The notes under the pieces were generated by a model. The model did no database searches, had not been told where the DNA came from, and saw only the letters and a list, made by a program, of their open reading frames with translations. 64,000 bases of DNA from Phycisphaeraceae bacterium (GTDB lineage Bacteria > Planctomycetota > Phycisphaerae > Phycisphaerales > UBA1924). The first letter of the stretch is position 1. The number at the start of each line of letters is the position of its first letter. Location: positions 496,001 through 560,000 of the forward strand of contig JACKHE010000001.1 in assembly GCA_020639135.1 (NCBI GenBank), given 5' to 3'. This document shows, piece by piece, positions 1 through 13,468 of this stretch. The position numbers and the translations under genes are program-made.

Positions 1-2636
<2,636 letters not shown>

Positions 2637-2671
2637 TTCATGGGCGCATCAGTTCGGTATCGGCGCTTGGT

Positions 2672-5350
<2,679 letters not shown>

Positions 5351-5523
5351 CCCGCGAGTGTAGCAGGGGGGTTGCAGTGGACGGATCCCGGGATTCGCTC
5401 CGCTCATCCCGGGCGTGGGGGTGGGCGGGAGCGCTGGTGCGACAGATCGTTGGCTGGTCCTTAGAGTGCATCTCGTGAGACCGGCGTCGGTGTGATCCAA
5501 TGTGCGGGACGGAGAATCGAACG

Positions 5524-7014
5524 ATGCTTGAACTTCGGAATCGGCTGCGGGCGGTGGGGATGGTTGTCGCGGCGGCGTTCGCCTGCGTGGCTGGAGACGC
5601 TGCGGTTGCGGACGGGGGCGGGCCTGAGGTCTGGGCGGGGAGTGTGCAGCTCCAGGGCCCGACGCTGGTGCTGACGCTTCGGCTGCAGGAGGGCGCCGAC
5701 GGCTCGTGGGCCGGGACGGTGGACATCCCGGAGCAGGGATTCGCGGGGGTGGTGGTGGCGGGGTTTGCGCGGTCCGAGACGGCGATGGAGTTCACGCTGC
5801 CGTTCCCGGGGATGCCGGAGAATCTGATCCCCTCGTTCGAGCTGGTGCTCGACAAGTCGGGCGAGCACGCGTCGGGGATCATGCGGCAGGCGGGGCGGAC
5901 GTTTCCCGTGACGCTTGACCGGACGACGGAGGAGGCGATCGTGGCGTCGGCGCAGGACCGCCGGCCGCAGACGCCGAGGCCGCCGTTCCCGTATCGGAAT
6001 GAATCGGTCGAAGTCCGCGTGGCGCCCCAGGGGATGACGACGCACGATCTTGCGGGGACGCTGACGCTGCCGGACGCGGGGGAGTTCGGCGACGGGCCGT
6101 ACCCGTGCGCGGTGCTGCTGACTGGTTCGGGACCTCAGGACCGGGACGAGACGCTGTTCGAGCACAAGCCGTTCGCGGTGATCGCCGATGCGCTGGCGCG
6201 CGCGGGGATCGCGTCGCTGCGGTGTGACGATCGGGGGATCGCGGCGTCGGGGGGCGACTTCGCGGCGTCGGACTCGTACGACTTCGCCAACGACGCGATG
6301 GCGCAGGTGGATTACGTTCGCGGGCGTCCGGAGATCGACGCGTCGAAGGTTGGGTTGATCGGCCATTCAGAGGGCGGGCTGACGGCGGCGATCGTCGCTT
6401 CCAGGGCCCGGAAGGAGGTGGCGTTCGTGGTGACGCTCGCCGGGATGGGGCTGACCGGTCGGGAGACGCTGCTGGGCCAAGCGGAAAAGACGCTGCGGCT
6501 GGGGGGCAGGGAGGAGTCGTTCGTCGCGCGGAACCGGGAGCTGCAGACGGCGCTGTTTGATCTTGTCGAGTCGGGGGCGTCGGAGGAGGAGCAGGCCGCG
6601 GCGATGCGGGCGCTGGTGGTGCACCAGATGGCCGAGCAGGCGGCGATGATGCAGGAGTCGCAGATCGACCAGGTCACGCGGCAGCAGATGTCGGTGTTCC
6701 GCTCGAAGTGGATGCAGACGCTGCTGACGCTGGACCCGGCGGCGTTCCTGGATCATGTCTCGCAGCCGATCCTGGTGATGAACGGCGAGCTGGACTCGCA
6801 GGTGCTGCCGGACACGAACCTGGCGGCGATCACCGGGGCGCTGGAGGCGGCGGGGAACGGGCGCGTGACGGTCCGCAGGTACCCGGGGCTGAACCACCTG
6901 TTCCAGAACGCCGAAACGGGCGCGCTGTCGGAGTACGACACGATCCACGAGACGTTCGATCCGCACGCGCTGCAGGACCTGGTGGACTGGGTCGTGGCGA
7001 CGACGCGCGGTTGA
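5524..7014 (+). CDS. Secreted alpha/beta hydrolase (dienelactone hydrolase/peptidase-like)
   Basis: 496 residues from ATG at 5524, preceded by GGAG about 9 nt upstream. An N-terminal signal peptide (MLELRNRLRAVGMVVAAAFA) is followed by a roughly 130-residue beta-rich domain, then an alpha/beta hydrolase domain. The nucleophile elbow GHSEGG places Ser near residue 282; an Asp in NGELDSQ near 424 and a His in GLNHLF near 458 complete a plausible triad. This architecture matches the periplasmic esterase/S9-like hydrolases common in planctomycetes. The substrate cannot be told from sequence. The gene stands alone, divergent from the kinases. Confidence 0.85.
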   Translation: MLELRNRLRAVGMVVAAAFACVAGDAAVADGGGPEVWAGSVQLQGPTLVLTLRLQEGADGSWAGTVDIPEQGFAGVVVAGFARSETAMEFTLPFPGMPENLIPSFELVLDKSGEHASGIMRQAGRTFPVTLDRTTEEAIVASAQDRRPQTPRPPFPYRNESVEVRVAPQGMTTHDLAGTLTLPDAGEFGDGPYPCAVLLTGSGPQDRDETLFEHKPFAVIADALARAGIASLRCDDRGIAASGGDFAASDSYDFANDAMAQVDYVRGRPEIDASKVGLIGHSEGGLTAAIVASRARKEVAFVVTLAGMGLTGRETLLGQAEKTLRLGGREESFVARNRELQTALFDLVESGASEEEQAAAMRALVVHQMAEQAAMMQESQIDQVTRQQMSVFRSKWMQTLLTLDPAAFLDHVSQPILVMNGELDSQVLPDTNLAAITGALEAAGNGRVTVRRYPGLNHLFQNAETGALSEYDTIHETFDPHALQDLVDWVVATTRG

Positions 7015-7117
7015 ACGGGGCGGTTCCCGCGCAGCGATTGCGTTTGGGTTCTGTTGGAGCCGGGGCGTTGGCGGGCCGGGGCCGGGCGGGCGCCGCGTGT
7101 TTCAAGCTCGCGTTGAT

Positions 7118-7146
7118 GTGACATTGCAACTTGTTTCGGATATGAT
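7118..7146 (+). promoter_or_regulatory. Sigma-70-type promoter for the H1-like gene
   Basis: GTGACA at 7118-7123, a 17-bp spacer and TATGAT at 7141-7146 give five of six matches in each hexamer. Transcription would begin near 7153, leaving a leader of about 175 nt before the ATG at 7330. The rest of the 315-bp gap from 7015 holds nothing else I can name. Confidence 0.65.
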
Positions 7147-7329
7147 GTTGGATCCCCTGTGCGTGTTCCGGGGGGTCTGATCGAGTCAGGATTTGCTCGA
7201 ACCATGCATCCGCCGGATTGGCGGAGTTCACAGCATCATCGCGGGATCATGAAACGCAGCGTCGGCGATCGCAATCGCCGGTGTCGTTCTGCGCCAGATC
7301 ACCGCGGCAAGCAAGAAAGGCGGGCGCCG

Positions 7330-7893
7330 ATGGCAGCCACGAAGAAGAAGACGACACGGAAGAAGTCCACACGGAAGAAGGCCGCGAGGAAGAAGGCGAC
7401 CCGCGCCAAGGGGACGCGCCGTAAACCGGTCGCGCGCCGGGGCGCGGGGAAGAAGAAGCGGACGGCGGCCCGCCGCACGAAGTCGGTGTCGGCGATGACG
7501 ACGATCGAGCTGGCCGCGGAGCTGGCGCGTCGTCAGCGGCGTCTGCCGGCGCTGCAGCGTCAGCATGCGGCGCTGCTGGAGAAGCTCGAGGCGATCGAGG
7601 CCGAGATGGCGGAGATCGGCGGCGGGCCCGGCGCGGCCCCTCGCGGGCGCGGCGCCAAGGCCAGGCGGATGCCGGCCGGCGGCGGGAAGCGCTACCGGAA
7701 CTCGTCGAACCTCGAGGAGGCGCTGGTCGCGACGCTCAAGGGCAGGACGATGTCCGTGACGGACGTGACCAAGGCGGTGCAGGCCAACGGGTACAAGACC
7801 ACCGCGGCGAACTTCCGGACGATCGTCAACGCGACGCTGCTCAAGAGCGACAAGATCAAGAAGGTCTCGCGGGGTCAGTACACCGCGAAGTGA
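7330..7893 (+). CDS. Histone-H1-like DNA-binding protein with C-terminal winged-helix-like domain
   Basis: 187 residues. The ATG at 7330 was chosen because the lysine-rich tail begins at once (MAATKKKTTRKKSTRKKAAR) and a purine-rich stretch (gaaagg) lies about 11 nt upstream. Residues 1-55 are almost all Lys, Arg, Ala and Thr, like the tail of eukaryotic H1 and bacterial Hc1-type proteins. Residues 60-100 form a short helical linker, and the last 65 residues (from NLEEALVATL to RGQYTAK) form a compact basic domain resembling the winged helix seen in planctomycete proteins of this kind. Likely role: nucleoid compaction by non-specific DNA binding. It has its own promoter and terminator, so it is monocistronic and probably well expressed. 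Confidence 0.85.
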   Translation: MAATKKKTTRKKSTRKKAARKKATRAKGTRRKPVARRGAGKKKRTAARRTKSVSAMTTIELAAELARRQRRLPALQRQHAALLEKLEAIEAEMAEIGGGPGAAPRGRGAKARRMPAGGGKRYRNSSNLEEALVATLKGRTMSVTDVTKAVQANGYKTTAANFRTIVNATLLKSDKIKKVSRGQYTAK

Positions 7894-7931
7894 TCGCGCC
7901 CGGGTCCCCGGAGCTGTTGATGAATACTGCG

Positions 7932-7961
7932 CCCTCTCCGCCCGCGCGGGGAGGGTTTTTT
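7932..7961 (+). terminator. Intrinsic terminator of the H1-like gene
   Basis: Ten-bp stem (7932-7941 with 7946-7955, one G-U pair), 4-nt loop, then six T residues at 7956-7961. It lies 38 nt after the stop codon and ends just before the convergent MFS gene. Confidence 0.9.
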
Positions 7962-7969
7962 CGTGCGAT

Positions 7970-9346
7970 TCAGGCGGGCGTGGTGTGGTCGGCGGCGTCG
8001 CGCTGTTCGCTCCGGGTCGCGAGGTGGAGCCTGAGGAAGAGGAGGGCGCCGTAGGTGGAGACGGCGGCGAGGGCGACGAAGGCCCAGCCGCCGAGGGGGG
8101 GCATGGTGATGTTGAAGGCGCCGGCGCCGATGGCGCCGGTGTAGAGGAGTGTGCCGAGGAATGGCGCGAAGGCGCCGCGGACGCCGGTGAGCGTGACGTG
8201 GACGCCCATGTACACGCGGGCGAGGCGTTTGGGCGCGAAGTGGTGGTGCCCGAGGTTCCAGGCGAGGATGCCGCCCCCGAAGGCGATGCCGAGGATGGTC
8301 CGCGCGACGACGAGCATGGCGTAGCTGTGGGTGAGGATGCCGACGCCCATGAGCGCGTTGGCGGCGACGAAGAACCAGGAGTGGTACACGCGGAAGCGGA
8401 TGACGTGGACTTTGTCGAAGAGCTTCGCCCAGAGGGGCATGGCGACGATGGGCAGGGCGAGCGTGAGGACGGTGGTGAGGATGAAGGCGCGGGTGTAGCC
8501 GAGGCTCATGTCCTCCTCGATGGCGATGATGAAGGGCGCCATCGCGGCGAGGTTGGGGACGCCGATGACGAACTGCGCGGTCATGTAGCGGCGGAAGTCG
8601 CGGTCGGTGCGGAGGACGTGGAGCATGCCCAGGGGGCTGGCGACGAGCTTGTCGTGGTCGGTTGCGGGCTCGCGTTCCTCGCGGCGGATCATCGGGCCCC
8701 GGCGCCAGCGGACGTGCGCAAAGGCCCAGGAGCCGACGAGGGAGATCAGCGCGCAGGCGACGAAGAGGACGCGGAACATCGCGCCGACGGTGATGTCGGA
8801 GGCGGGGTGGTCGGCGTAATCGAGGGCGGCGCCGATGGCGATGGCGGCGAGGCTCATGACCGTGGAGATCATGACGGTGATGCGGCTGGTGACCCGGGCG
8901 CGCTCGGCGCGGGGGAAGTTGCTGCGCCAGATGTCGGTCCGTGCGGCGTAGATGCCGGTCATGGCGAAGCGGGCCAGGAGCATGAGCCCGACGAGCGGCC
9001 AGGCCCAGGCGCCGCCCTGGGGGAGCATCGCCATGGCGACGATCAGGGCGGCGATGGCCAGCTGGAAGAGGACGACGGCGCGGACGCGGTCGCGGCCGGT
9101 GATCACGTGGGTCCAGACGGCGGTCAGGGCGTTGGCGAGGGCCGGCGAGGCGGCGATGGTGGTGATGACGAGGTCGGAGGCGTCGAAGGCCTTGGCGGCG
9201 ATGACGCCGATGACGCCGACCTCGATGCAGGCGAGGGCCGCGGGGGAGGCAAGGGCACTGCGGAGCTCCCAGACGTAGGCGCGTCGGGACATCCTCGGCA
9301 TGGACTGGGGGCTGAGGAATGTCTGGATCGCGCGGACGACCGGCAT
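7970..9346 (-). CDS. MFS transporter
   Basis: 458 residues from ATG at 9346. About 11-12 hydrophobic helices are visible in two halves, separated by a charged cytoplasmic loop near residues 215-245 (RWRRGPMIRREEREPATDHD), as in the major facilitator superfamily. The loop after helix 2 carries the basic TGRDRVR segment, near where MFS proteins have their A motif. Substrate and direction of transport cannot be predicted. It converges on the H1-like gene and shares its terminator region. Confidence 0.8.
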   Translation of the reverse strand: MPVVRAIQTFLSPQSMPRMSRRAYVWELRSALASPAALACIEVGVIGVIAAKAFDASDLVITTIAASPALANALTAVWTHVITGRDRVRAVVLFQLAIAALIVAMAMLPQGGAWAWPLVGLMLLARFAMTGIYAARTDIWRSNFPRAERARVTSRITVMISTVMSLAAIAIGAALDYADHPASDITVGAMFRVLFVACALISLVGSWAFAHVRWRRGPMIRREEREPATDHDKLVASPLGMLHVLRTDRDFRRYMTAQFVIGVPNLAAMAPFIIAIEEDMSLGYTRAFILTTVLTLALPIVAMPLWAKLFDKVHVIRFRVYHSWFFVAANALMGVGILTHSYAMLVVARTILGIAFGGGILAWNLGHHHFAPKRLARVYMGVHVTLTGVRGAFAPFLGTLLYTGAIGAGAFNITMPPLGGWAFVALAAVSTYGALLFLRLHLATRSEQRDAADHTTPA

Positions 9347-9392
9347 TGTGGATCATCGCCGGTGCGGGGCGGGGAATCGAGCGTGGGGCATG

Positions 9393-9420
9393 AAAAAACC
9401 CCGCCGGTGTCGCGGCGGGG
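9393..9420 (-). terminator. Intrinsic terminator downstream of small lipoprotein
   Basis: Read on the minus strand, an 8-bp GC stem (9413-9420 with 9399-9406) is followed by six T residues (A run at 9393-9398). It lies 31 nt after the stop of the small lipoprotein gene. Confidence 0.85.
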
Positions 9421-9451
9421 CTGGTGGTTCGTGGTCAGCGGCGTCGGGGCG

Positions 9452-9700
9452 TCAGTAGGGGAGATTGACGGGCGAGAGCCTGCTGGGGCGGTCGGTGTAG
9501 AAGGCGCGCTCGAGGTCGTCGATGATCTGCCGGATGTTGGTCTCGTAGGTCATGGTGTAGGTCTTGTTGATCTCGGCGTCACTGCGTCCCAGGGCGACCA
9601 TGCTGGGTGAGGGATCCGTCGCAGCGCAGCCCACGGGGATGGTCAGGATGGCGCCGAGGGAGGCGATGGCGAGGGTCTTCACGAGAGTGTTCTTGCGCAT
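9452..9700 (-). CDS. Small predicted lipoprotein, function unknown
   Basis: 82 residues from ATG at 9700, preceded on the minus strand by AAGGCGAAC. A longer frame runs upstream to 9907, but only this start puts a signal peptide at the N-terminus (MRKNTLVKTLAIASLGAILT) ending in PVGC, an imperfect lipobox with Cys near residue 25. The mature part is about 57 residues, polar, and contains YETNIRQIIDDLERAF, a likely amphipathic helix. I do not recognise the family. Own terminator downstream; monocistronic. Confidence 0.65.
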   Translation of the reverse strand: MRKNTLVKTLAIASLGAILTIPVGCAATDPSPSMVALGRSDAEINKTYTMTYETNIRQIIDDLERAFYTDRPSRLSPVNLPY

Positions 9701-9912
9701 GGTGTTCGCCTTTGGGTGCGGTGCGAATGGTGGATCCTTGAACGCGAATCGTAGGCCGGTCCGGGCGGCGCCGGGGCCGAGGGGTCGGGTGTAGCGGACG
9801 GTCCGGGCCGGGTCAAGAAATTTCCAGGATCCTTGGGGAAAAACGGTGCGTTCGGCGATGCTGGAAATCATCGGCGAAGCGGTGAATCTGCGGTGAAAAG
9901 TTCGCAAGTTCC

Positions 9913-9941
9913 TCGACCCCGGTTCCGGCGGGAGGTATGTT
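9913..9941 (+). promoter_or_regulatory. Possible promoter of the cysE leader/structured RNA
   Basis: TCGACC at 9913-9918, 17-bp spacer, TATGTT at 9936-9941 (four of six matches each). It would start RNA near 9948, just before the structured element. Weak match; offered because its position fits. Confidence 0.3.
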
Positions 9942-9947
9942 CGGGCT

Positions 9948-10144
9948 GGAGGCTCGCCCCGACGCTGCGCCCCAGGCCGATCACGTGCTCGAACCTTTCA
10001 GAACCCCGAGGGAGCCCTCGAACCGGAGCCGATAGCCAGGCCGTCACTGAGCGGAAGGCTGGGAGCATCGGTCAGGCGCCCACCTGATCTCGGGGTTCGA
10101 GCACCTGCGGCCCGGGGATCACGTGGCCGGGGCGGGTCTTTTTT
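9948..10144 (+). ncRNA. Structured RNA upstream of cysE (leader/attenuator or independent sRNA)
   Basis: There is no gene between 9701 and 10224, but this part folds strongly. The strand at 10089-10104 pairs without a break with 9985-9993 and 10004-10010: a 16-bp helix with a 10-nt bulge on the 5' side. Inside it, 10029-10037 can pair with 10057-10060 plus 10067-10071. An outer helix (9970-9978 with 10125-10132) shares bases with the terminator hairpin that follows, so the two are mutually exclusive. The element sits 80 nt before cysE on the same strand, as a riboswitch or attenuator would. A free-standing rod-like sRNA such as 6S RNA is the alternative. No known riboswitch consensus was recognised. 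Confidence 0.5.
10111..10144 (+). terminator. Intrinsic terminator between structured RNA and cysE
   Basis: Stem CCCGG (10111-10115) with CCGGG (10127-10131), 11-nt loop, then a T run at 10139-10144. It lies upstream of cysE, so it either ends an independent RNA or attenuates cysE. Confidence 0.6.
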
Positions 10145-10224
10145 GTGCGCTGGCGGGATGGCGGGCGATCTCCTTCAAGGGCGGCGCCGGGCGGTGTGGG
10201 GCCTGCGGGGCGTAGGATGCGGCC

Positions 10225-11196
10225 ATGAGCCAATCGAATGGTGAGGGCGGCGGTCCGCGGGGCGCCGGGGCTTCGCACGAGGCGCACGATGCGGTCGTCG
10301 AGCGGCTCGTCGGGACGATCCTGAGCGAGCCGAGGACCCGGCATCTCGGGGACGTGACGATCCCGAGCCCCGAGGCGATCGGGTCGCTGATCGAGCTGAT
10401 CCGGCAGATCGTCTTCCCGGGTTTCTTTGGCGAGCGGGGGCTGCGGGCCGAGTCGCTGCACGCGCACATCGGATCGCTGGTGGAGATCGTCCGGGCCAAG
10501 TGCGCCGAGCAGATCCGCGGGGCGCTGCGGTATCACCCGGACCTGGGGGACACGGACGGCTGCGGAGAGGCGACGCCGGACGAGGACTGCGACGCGAAGG
10601 CGCACACGATGGCCGAGGCGTTCGTCGGAGAGTTGCCGGCGATCCGGATGATGCTGGTCGAGGACGTGCAGGCGGCGTACGACGGCGACCCCGCGGCGAC
10701 GCACGTGGACGAGATCATCCTGTGCTACCCGGGGATCGACGCGGTCTTCGCGCACCGGGTGGCGCACGCGCTGCGTGTGCTGGGTGTCCCGATGCTGCCC
10801 AGGCTGATCCAGGAGCGCGCGCACCGGCGGACGGGGATCGACATCCACCCCGGCGCGCAGATCGGGCGGCGGTTCTTCATCGACCACGGCGCCGGCGTGG
10901 TGATCGGCGAGACGACGGTCATCGGCGACGACGTGAAGATCTATCAGGGCGTCACGCTTGGCGCCAAGAGCTTCCCGAAGGACGAGCGGGGGCGGCTGAT
11001 CCGCGATCAGAAACGGCACCCGACGATCGGCGACCGCGTGACGATCTACGCCGGCGCGGTCATCCTGGGCGGCGACACGTACATCCGCGATGACTGCGTG
11101 ATCGCCGGCGGCGTGTTCCTGACGAAGTCGGTGGCGGAGGGGACGAGCGTCCGGCAGAAGGCGCCGGAGCTGATCCACCGGGAGCAGCGGAAGTGA
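10225..11196 (+). CDS. cysE: Serine O-acetyltransferase
   Basis: 323 residues from ATG at 10225. CysE transfers acetyl from acetyl-CoA to L-serine, giving O-acetylserine for cysteine synthesis. The N-terminal two thirds are helical (region around YPGIDAVFAHRVAHAL). The C-terminal third holds hexapeptide repeats of a left-handed beta-helix (IDIHPGAQIGRRFFIDHGAG, VVIGETTVIGDDVKIYQGV) with the conserved catalytic DHGAG/VIGE segments and the substrate-binding HP in KRHPTIGD. It is longer than E. coli CysE (about 273 residues), like the EpsC-type group. A terminator-bearing structured RNA lies upstream. The stop codon overlaps the start of the MscS gene by 4 nt. Confidence 0.92.
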   Translation: MSQSNGEGGGPRGAGASHEAHDAVVERLVGTILSEPRTRHLGDVTIPSPEAIGSLIELIRQIVFPGFFGERGLRAESLHAHIGSLVEIVRAKCAEQIRGALRYHPDLGDTDGCGEATPDEDCDAKAHTMAEAFVGELPAIRMMLVEDVQAAYDGDPAATHVDEIILCYPGIDAVFAHRVAHALRVLGVPMLPRLIQERAHRRTGIDIHPGAQIGRRFFIDHGAGVVIGETTVIGDDVKIYQGVTLGAKSFPKDERGRLIRDQKRHPTIGDRVTIYAGAVILGGDTYIRDDCVIAGGVFLTKSVAEGTSVRQKAPELIHREQRK

Positions 11197-12293
11197 TCGC
11201 GCAGGCGGCGGGCGCCCGGGATGGCGGGCTGCCGGGCTCGGTCCCGCCGGCGGTGTTGTCGCTGGTCGTGGTCGTGCTGGTGGTGGGGGCGCTGCTGGGC
11301 GTCGATCGCGCGCTGGCGCTGCGCGCGCGCAGGCGCGAATCGTGGCGGATCCGGCGGCAGGTGACGATGCTCGCGCTGTCGCTGGTCGGTGTGATCGTGG
11401 TGGTGCTGACGCTGCCTGTTGAGGAATCGACGGAGGGGCAGCTGCTGGGGCTGCTGGGGATCGCGATCACGGCGGCGCTGACGCTGGCGTCCACGACGTT
11501 CGTGGGCAACATGATGGCGGGCCTGATGCTGCGCGCGGTGGACAACATCCGGCTGGGGTGCTTCATCCAGGTGGGCGAGCAGTTCGGGCGCGTCACCGAG
11601 CGCGGGCTGTTCCACGTCGAGATCCAGACCGAGGACCGCGACCTGAGCACGCTGCCCAACATGTACCTCGTGACGAACCCGGTCAAGGTGGTGTCGGCGT
11701 CGGGGACGATCATCAGCGCGCAGGTCTCGCTGGGGTACGACACGCACCACGCGGTGATCGAGGACCTGCTGCTGGAGGCGATCGGCCGCGCGGGGCTGAG
11801 CGACGGGTTCGTGCAGATCGTCGAGCTGGGGGATTTCTCGGTGACCTACCGAGCTGCGGGGTTCGAGCCGGAGGTCAAGCAGCTGCTGTCCACGAGGTCC
11901 AAGCTGCGGCGGGCGATGCTCGACGCGCTGCACGGGGGCGGCGTGGAGATCGTCTCACCCACGTTCATGAACCAGCGGCCGATGATGCAGGGCGAGCGGG
12001 TGATCCCGAGAGCGCCGGCGCGGCGGGGGGCGCCGGAGAAATCCGACGGGGCAGCGCCCGAGTCGATCATGTTCGAGAAGGCGGAGGAGGCGGAGAAGAT
12101 CGAGACGCTGCGGGAGAAACGGGCCGAGGCGGCGGCGTCGATCGAGTCGGTCAAGGCGGAGCTCAAGGCGGCCAGGGACGACGCGGAGCGCGAGCGGCTC
12201 GGGGTCCGGCTGGAGCGGCACGAGCGCGTGCTGGAGGCGATCGAGGAGCGGATCGCGACACGGCAGGCGCAGGTGAACGACGACCGGGGGTGA
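11193..12293 (+). CDS. MscS-family mechanosensitive channel with C-terminal coiled coil
   Basis: 366 residues from a GTG start at 11193 within the GTGA overlap with cysE, so translation is probably coupled. Three hydrophobic helices (about residues 20-41, 55-75 and 86-115) precede the MscS beta domain. The third is the pore-like helix, with small residues (GIAITAALTLASTTFVGN). The family gates on membrane tension and releases osmolytes. The last 80 residues, from about 290, are strongly charged heptad-like helix (EKAEEAEKIETLREKRAEAA), unusual for a minimal MscS. The pairing with cysE is unexplained and may only reflect compact packing. Confidence 0.88.
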   Translation: MIAQAAGARDGGLPGSVPPAVLSLVVVVLVVGALLGVDRALALRARRRESWRIRRQVTMLALSLVGVIVVVLTLPVEESTEGQLLGLLGIAITAALTLASTTFVGNMMAGLMLRAVDNIRLGCFIQVGEQFGRVTERGLFHVEIQTEDRDLSTLPNMYLVTNPVKVVSASGTIISAQVSLGYDTHHAVIEDLLLEAIGRAGLSDGFVQIVELGDFSVTYRAAGFEPEVKQLLSTRSKLRRAMLDALHGGGVEIVSPTFMNQRPMMQGERVIPRAPARRGAPEKSDGAAPESIMFEKAEEAEKIETLREKRAEAAASIESVKAELKAARDDAERERLGVRLERHERVLEAIEERIATRQAQVNDDRG

Positions 12294-12299
12294 GAGCGG

Positions 12300-13373
12300 T
12301 CAGCCGAAGAGGAGTTGTTCGCGCTGCTGGCGCAGCGTCGCTTCGAGGTTCTCGGGCGCGTCGTGCGGGACGACGACGTAGAACAGCTCCTTGTTGCGGA
12401 GGTGTGACACCTTGCCGACGCGTTCGCCCTTGAGGTTGTGGATGCCGATCTGGGCGCCGACGTACCGCTTGTAGTCCTGCTCGAGAGTGATGACCCGCCC
12501 GTGGCGGGCGAGCATGGATTCCATGTCGCGCTGCGCGATGTACCCCTCGTTGTTGAAGGAGACGACGAGGTGCGGGCAGCGCACGCGGTCGAGGAAGTCC
12601 CGGAGCTTGTCGTGCGCCTTCTTCCTGCTGTTGAAGTCGCTCTTGCGCTCCCGGCAGTCGATGCGTTTGCAGGCGATCCCATAGACCTCGGGCTTGTCCC
12701 AGCGGACGAGCGACTCCCAGACGTGGTAGTTGCCGAGGTAGCTGTGCTGGTTGTAGGGGGGGTCGATGAAGGCGACGTCGGCGGTCAGGCGGTCCGCGGC
12801 GTCGCAGGCCTCGAGCTGGTGGGCGGCGCCCTTGCCTGCCGCGGGGCGCGGCAGCACCGCGGGCATGCGGAGTTCGAGGTCGTTGGATGCGCGCGGCGCC
12901 CACTGCTTGAGGTAGGCCATCTGGAGGCCGGTGGTCGAGTCCACGCGGTCGGCGGCCTCCATGAGCGCGACGAGCAGGACGGCTTCGAGTTCCGGCTCGA
13001 GCCCCCTGGCGGCGATCGCGTCGCGGATGGCGTCGATGCGCTCGCCGTTCTTCGGCTGGAAGAACCGGCTCCGGACGCAGAACGTCTCGGTGAAGTAGCC
13101 GGGTTTCCCGGGGAGGCGGCGGAACTCGGCGAGCAGCCGCTCGGCGTCGTCGAGGACGTCGTCGAGGTCGGCCTGGACGTAGCAGAGGCCGAGCGTGTGG
13201 GCGTAGGTCATCAGGTCGTTGGCGATGACCCGGTAGCCGCGCTGCTTGAGCGCGTGCCCGACGCGCGAGGTCCCGGAGAAGAAGTCCACGACGGACTCGG
13301 CGCCGGTGAACGACTCGATGACGCGCAGGATGGTCGGGACGAGGGCCCGCTTGGAGCCGATGTACTTGATCAT
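12300..13373 (-). CDS. D12-class N6-adenine DNA methyltransferase
   Basis: 357 residues from ATG at 13373 (MIKYIGSKRALVPTILRVI). The N-terminal motif DFFSGTSRVG is the AdoMet-binding FxGxG-like motif; the catalytic DPPY occurs as FIDPPYNQHSYL near residue 200. This order (AdoMet site before DPPY) fits the Dam/D12 alpha group that methylates adenine N6. No restriction endonuclease or specificity gene flanks it, so it looks like an orphan methylase. A long upstream extension of the frame was rejected because it is low-complexity Arg-rich and the KYIGSK start is the family's usual N-terminus. It converges on the MscS gene. Confidence 0.85.
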   Translation of the reverse strand: MIKYIGSKRALVPTILRVIESFTGAESVVDFFSGTSRVGHALKQRGYRVIANDLMTYAHTLGLCYVQADLDDVLDDAERLLAEFRRLPGKPGYFTETFCVRSRFFQPKNGERIDAIRDAIAARGLEPELEAVLLVALMEAADRVDSTTGLQMAYLKQWAPRASNDLELRMPAVLPRPAAGKGAAHQLEACDAADRLTADVAFIDPPYNQHSYLGNYHVWESLVRWDKPEVYGIACKRIDCRERKSDFNSRKKAHDKLRDFLDRVRCPHLVVSFNNEGYIAQRDMESMLARHGRVITLEQDYKRYVGAQIGIHNLKGERVGKVSHLRNKELFYVVVPHDAPENLEATLRQQREQLLFG

Positions 13374-13468
13374 TCGCGACCGGTCTCCGGCGTTCGGCGT
13401 GGCGGCGGTCCGTCGCGATCTCGGCCGGGCGTGTCTCGTTGTCGCCTCGGATGGCGCGCCGGCGCGGC

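Noticed and set aside
7985..9610. Plus-strand open frame of 541 codons
   Set aside because: Antisense to the MFS transporter and small lipoprotein; repeated GDGDE-like composition and no recognisable domain.
10029..10071. SRP RNA-like apical hairpin (GTCA ... CGGAAG ... GGGAGCA)
   Set aside because: The pieces recall SRP domain IV, but the spacing between them is wrong and this domain is otherwise almost invariant.
10091..10110. tRNA T-loop-like GGTTCGA
   Set aside because: No acceptor, D or anticodon stem can be drawn around it; it belongs to the long helix of the structured RNA.
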